Of a DNA stretch of 64,000 nucleotides, positions 61,426-64,000 are shown piece by piece (within the stretch, counting starts at the first letter, position 1; each line of letters opens with the position of its first letter). The stretch spans positions 434,001 through 498,000 of the forward strand of contig NZ_JQMP01000004.1 of the NCBI RefSeq assembly GCF_000744775.1, read 5' to 3'. The translations under genes and the position numbers were made by a program. Origin of the DNA: Thermorudis peleae. Its GTDB lineage: Bacteria > Chloroflexota > Chloroflexia > Thermomicrobiales > Thermomicrobiaceae. A model generated the notes under the pieces. It did no database searches and was not told the origin of the DNA. It saw only the letters and a program-made list of their open reading frames with translations.

Positions 61426-62579
61426 GTGCCACGATGCCCTTTCTGCCATGCCGCAAGAACGCGCTCGTACACCTGCCACGTCTGCTGAGCTGTTCGCTCC
61501 CAGGTAAAGGCTGCCGCACGCCGCCGTGCACGTTCGGCGAGTTGCCGCCGCAATGATGTATTCTGCATCAGGCGAACGATTTCACGGGCAAACGCCTCAG
61601 CCGTTGGCTCAACGAGGACGCCAGCATCGCCAACGACTTCGGGAAGGCTTGTCCGATTGGCAACGATCACCGGGGTGCCACATGCCATCGCCTCTAATGG
61701 CGACAATCCAAATCCCTCATAGATCGAGGGATAGACGTAGAGATCGGCCATGCAATAGAGCGCTCGCTTTTCCTCTTCGCGAAGCGGTCCGGTGATCACG
61801 ACATGGTTGACAAGACCAAGGCGTTGTATCGTCGGCTCAAGCGGTGGGTAGCGCTGCGAATTCGCTGAATGTGGCTTGCCTCCAATAACTAAGCGCGTAC
61901 GTGGATCAAGCGCGGGCAACGCGCAGGCAAATGCCTCAAGGAGCATCAACAAATTTTTGCGAACGTCGAAACCACCAACATTAAAGATCACTGGACCATG
62001 CAAACCAAAACGCTGCCGTAGATCTTCGATCAACGCGGCGTCGCACGCAGAAGCATGATAGGATGCATCGACAGCCAACGGAATTACATGCACCCGCTCG
62101 GCAGGGATGCGAAGGTAGCGCACGATATCGCGATATGAGGCGTCAGAATCGGTGATAATGGCGGCTGCTCGGCGTGCCGCTCGGACCGCAAGAAGCAAGT
62201 AAAGTCGCATGGCGAAGGTGCGATACTCAGGTAAGACCAGCGGGATCACATCGTGGACAGTGAGGACGACGGGAAACGGCGCACGCAGTGGGCCAGCGAA
62301 ATAGGGCACATGCAAGAGTTGCACACCAATCTGGCGAGCGACATGAACTATCCCCCACTGTTCCCACTGTACCTTCGCTACCTTCCCAAGTGGTTCTTGA
62401 CGAGTCCGCTGGGCAACGTCGGGCATTCGCACTGGCTCACTGCCTGGACGGAGGAGAACAACGGGACGCGCTTGCATACACAAAGCGTGCCATAGACCAC
62501 GGGTATATTGCCCGCTGCCGGTGAGAGGTTGGTCGTAAAATGCTCCATCGAGCGCAATACACGGCGCACTGCAAGCCAT
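61422..62579 (-). CDS. mannosyltransferase-like family 4 glycosyltransferase
   Basis: The 385-aa GT-B product has [76 protein letters not shown] and [42 protein letters not shown]. It resembles WbaZ/PimB-type mannosyltransferases of polysaccharide pathways. Paired with the next GT, it probably builds a glycolipid or surface glycan. Start ATG 62579, with GGGAG upstream (GTG 62585 also possible). Confidence 0.93.
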   Translation of the reverse strand: MACSAPCIALDGAFYDQPLTGSGQYTRGLWHALCMQARPVVLLRPGSEPVRMPDVAQRTRQEPLGKVAKVQWEQWGIVHVARQIGVQLLHVPYFAGPLRAPFPVVLTVHDVIPLVLPEYRTFAMRLYLLLAVRAARRAAAIITDSDASYRDIVRYLRIPAERVHVIPLAVDASYHASACDAALIEDLRQRFGLHGPVIFNVGGFDVRKNLLMLLEAFACALPALDPRTRLVIGGKPHSANSQRYPPLEPTIQRLGLVNHVVITGPLREEEKRALYCMADLYVYPSIYEGFGLSPLEAMACGTPVIVANRTSLPEVVGDAGVLVEPTAEAFAREIVRLMQNTSLRRQLAERARRRAAAFTWERTAQQTWQVYERVLAAWQKGHRGT

Positions 62580-62686
62580 CACCACCGCTCCCTATGGGAG
62601 TATACCGAGCGTACTCGTGCAATTACGCGCTGCATTCCATGCGCGGCTTTCGGCATAAAGTGTGGTGGTTGCGCGTTCTTTTCCAT

Positions 62687-62716
62687 TTGCAGGGATACCG
62701 ATCCCTTGAGTATAGT
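62687..62716 (+). promoter_or_regulatory. promoter of trxA
   Basis: TTGCAG (62687-62692) and TATAGT (62711-62716) are separated by 18 bases, about 45 bases upstream of the trxA ATG. Confidence 0.65.
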
Positions 62717-62762
62717 CAGTCACAAGCCCTTTACCCGGGCAGCCATTGGAGGGAGCAGGACA

Positions 62763-63089
62763 ATGGCCAAACCAGTCACAGTCAGTGATGAGACGTTTGA
62801 GTCAGAGGTTATTCAATCTGCTGTTCCAGTGCTTGTTGACTTTTGGGCACCCTGGTGCGGTCCATGCCGCATCATCGCGCCAATCCTTGAGGAGATCGCT
62901 GAGGAGAAGGGCGAGCAACTCAAGGTCGCGAAGGTCAACGTCGATGAAAACATGCGCATTGCGACAGAACTCGGCGTGACGAGCATTCCAACCCTTGTCC
63001 TCTATAAGAATGGCCGTCCAGTTGAGCGTATTATCGGCGCCCAGCCGAAGCAGCGTCTTCTTCAGCAGATTGAAAAGCACCTCGCATAG
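62763..63089 (+). CDS. trxA: thioredoxin
   Basis: The 108-aa thioredoxin has the redox motif [15 protein letters not shown] (WCGPC at about residues 31-35), the buried KVNVDEN and the cis-Pro in [14 protein letters not shown]. It reduces protein disulfides in the cytoplasm. GGAGGGAGCAGGAC precedes ATG; the frame extends upstream but is not conserved. Confidence 0.97.
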   Translation: MAKPVTVSDETFESEVIQSAVPVLVDFWAPWCGPCRIIAPILEEIAEEKGEQLKVAKVNVDENMRIATELGVTSIPTLVLYKNGRPVERIIGAQPKQRLLQQIEKHLA

Positions 63090-63112
63090 GTATTCAAGTC
63101 AACAACACTGTG

Positions 63113-63141
63113 AGGCCTCTCAGCGTTATGCTGAGAGGCCT
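63113..63141. terminator. bidirectional terminator between trxA and the last gene
   Basis: AGGCCTCTCAGC (63113-63124) and GCTGAGAGGCCT (63130-63141) form a perfect 12-bp stem around GTTAT. It lies 23 bases after the trxA stop and just before the end of the convergent final gene. On the plus strand TGCTCTTCTC follows. Confidence 0.85.
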
Positions 63142-63150
63142 TGCTCTTCT

Positions 63151-64000
63151 CTACCGAGCTGTGGCACGACGCCGCCAGACATAGGCAGTCAAAGCAAGGA
63201 CACTACCGGTGAACATGACGATGGGCCATCGTGGGCCATACAACACCATATTGGCCAAGCTGGCTAGCACAGCGGTGCGACCGCGGAGATAGTGCGGCAA
63301 CCGCACTGCAACGATGGTCACCCGGTCATTGGGCGTAATCAAGGGAGGATAGGCATAGCGATTTCGTCGTAAATCAATGCTGAGCACAGTCTCGGAAGCA
63401 CGATCGGGCGCATTCGGGTCAAAGACCCAGACTGCAGCATGATCGGGACGTTGCTGCTGAAAGGCATAGGGAACAACCGTATGTCCCTGACCAAGTAAGG
63501 CCTGAATGACGTCACGGCGCCACGGTACAGGGACATTAATATCAAAACAAAGATCGCTCTCACGACGCTGAAGCACATCCTGCATGAACCGGAAGTAGGC
63601 ACGGCGAGGACTTGGGAAGAAGAACCACGGGGCACCAGCAAGGAGCGCACGATCAGTCAGTTGCCGGCCATGCAGGACAATGACCTGCTCAAGCAGTGTT
63701 CCTTCTGGCAATGGTGAAGCTTCTAACGCTCGTGCTAGGGCAAGGCGCGAGAGGCCAGTACACAGCCCACCAATGACCTGTGTCCCTCGCTGACGAATGC
63801 CAACGGTATCACGATAGAGACCACGGAAGAATGCCCACGGGAACAAGCAAAACCGGAAGGTCTGCGTGAACTGCTGATGAGACGGCTCGATTTCACCAAG
63901 ATCCGCAAGAGTGTTCGCCCAGGGAAGACGATGCTGCTCGGGGACAAAGCGATGATAGCCCATGATCCAGATCGGGAGGCCCAACCTCCCTCGGGCGATG
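63151..64000 (-). CDS. membrane-anchored papain-like protein, partial
   Basis: The visible 280 or so codons continue beyond the window end. The protein has a possible cysteine-protease-like triad: Cys in TQVIGGLCTGLSRLALA, His in QGHTVVPYAFQ, and Asn in VWVFDPNAPDRAS, the GHxVxxY ... YDPNxP pattern seen in papain-fold families. A transmembrane helix near the C-terminus (VMFTGSVLALTAYVW) with a basic tail anchors it to the membrane. Whether it is an active peptidase is unknown. No start is in view, since the frame remains open at 63999. Confidence 0.7.
   Translation of the reverse strand, partial: IARGRLGLPIWIMGYHRFVPEQHRLPWANTLADLGEIEPSHQQFTQTFRFCLFPWAFFRGLYRDTVGIRQRGTQVIGGLCTGLSRLALARALEASPLPEGTLLEQVIVLHGRQLTDRALLAGAPWFFFPSPRRAYFRFMQDVLQRRESDLCFDINVPVPWRRDVIQALLGQGHTVVPYAFQQQRPDHAAVWVFDPNAPDRASETVLSIDLRRNRYAYPPLITPNDRVTIVAVRLPHYLRGRTAVLASLANMVLYGPRWPIVMFTGSVLALTAYVWRRRATAR

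Noticed and set aside
1-64000. CRISPR arrays, tRNA genes, complete insertion sequences or prophage
   Set aside because: No regularly spaced repeats, cloverleaf sequence, transposase, integrase or phage structural gene was found by reading both strands.

Overview
The window comes from a bacterial chromosome of moderately high GC content with very compact coding: many 4-base start/stop overlaps and several convergent genes that overlap at their 3' ends. Gene content suggests Chloroflexota, most likely a thermophilic Thermomicrobia-type lineage. The pointers are a DUF6062 protein, a secreted GH-A clan hydrolase with GGxxxFGYP-type N-terminal repeats, the rpsP-khpA-rimM cluster, a FakA-FakB pair and a DUF3662-FHA protein. 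This placement is an inference from gene content; no 16S rRNA gene or other phylogenetic marker was compared. No tRNA, rRNA, CRISPR array, complete insertion sequence or prophage was seen.

Layout: 1-98 is the start of enolase, on the minus strand. 386-7736 is a plus-strand operon pheS-pheT-(hisZ/hisS-like)-hisG-hisD with a structured leader. 7733-10088 (minus) holds PP2C phosphatase, amidohydrolase and ruvA. 10249-12535 holds an LppX/LprG-like lipoprotein and an MFS transporter, convergent with rpe. 13390-19738 (plus) holds a MoeA-like molybdopterin-binding protein, a UspA/ParB-like fusion, two FHA proteins, a secreted glycoside hydrolase and a glycosyltransferase. 19749-24266 holds a DUF167 gene, a flippase-like membrane protein, and pnp and rpsO separated by a perfect hairpin. 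24267-28621 holds a 573-base intergenic region with a strong promoter and palindrome, a large secreted surface protein and an FAD oxidoreductase.

The most notable locus is 28678-34084. A recognisable fluoride (crcB-type) riboswitch aptamer lies between an extended -10 promoter and a tightly spaced five-gene operon: DUF6062, HEAT repeat, MoxR ATPase, DUF58 and DUF4129 membrane protein. The 3' strand of the aptamer pseudoknot can alternatively pair with the Shine-Dalgarno of the first gene, which suggests a translational ON switch. No known fluoride exporter is in the operon. The cluster rpsP-khpA-rimM follows.

35447-44837 (minus) is one long aromatic amino-acid operon, trpE-G-D-C-F-B-A-aroH-aroF-hisIE. 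Its leader is a T-box with a UGG (Trp) specifier, an AGGGTGG-type T-box sequence and a terminator, so tRNA-Trp charging probably controls the pathway from DAHP synthase to tryptophan. Upstream, also on the minus strand, are a Zn-ribbon protein, an enolase-superfamily dehydratase, pheA, rsmD, coaD and a coiled-coil protein.

48974-55228 is mostly plus-strand housekeeping: thpR, a LOG-like protein, prfA and prmC, then rpmB (minus), then the FakA and FakB genes of fatty-acid activation. 55296-56985 is a frameshifted secreted BNR-repeat protein (minus). recG, a flavin reductase, two glycosyltransferases, thioredoxin and a truncated membrane-anchored papain-like protein complete the window.
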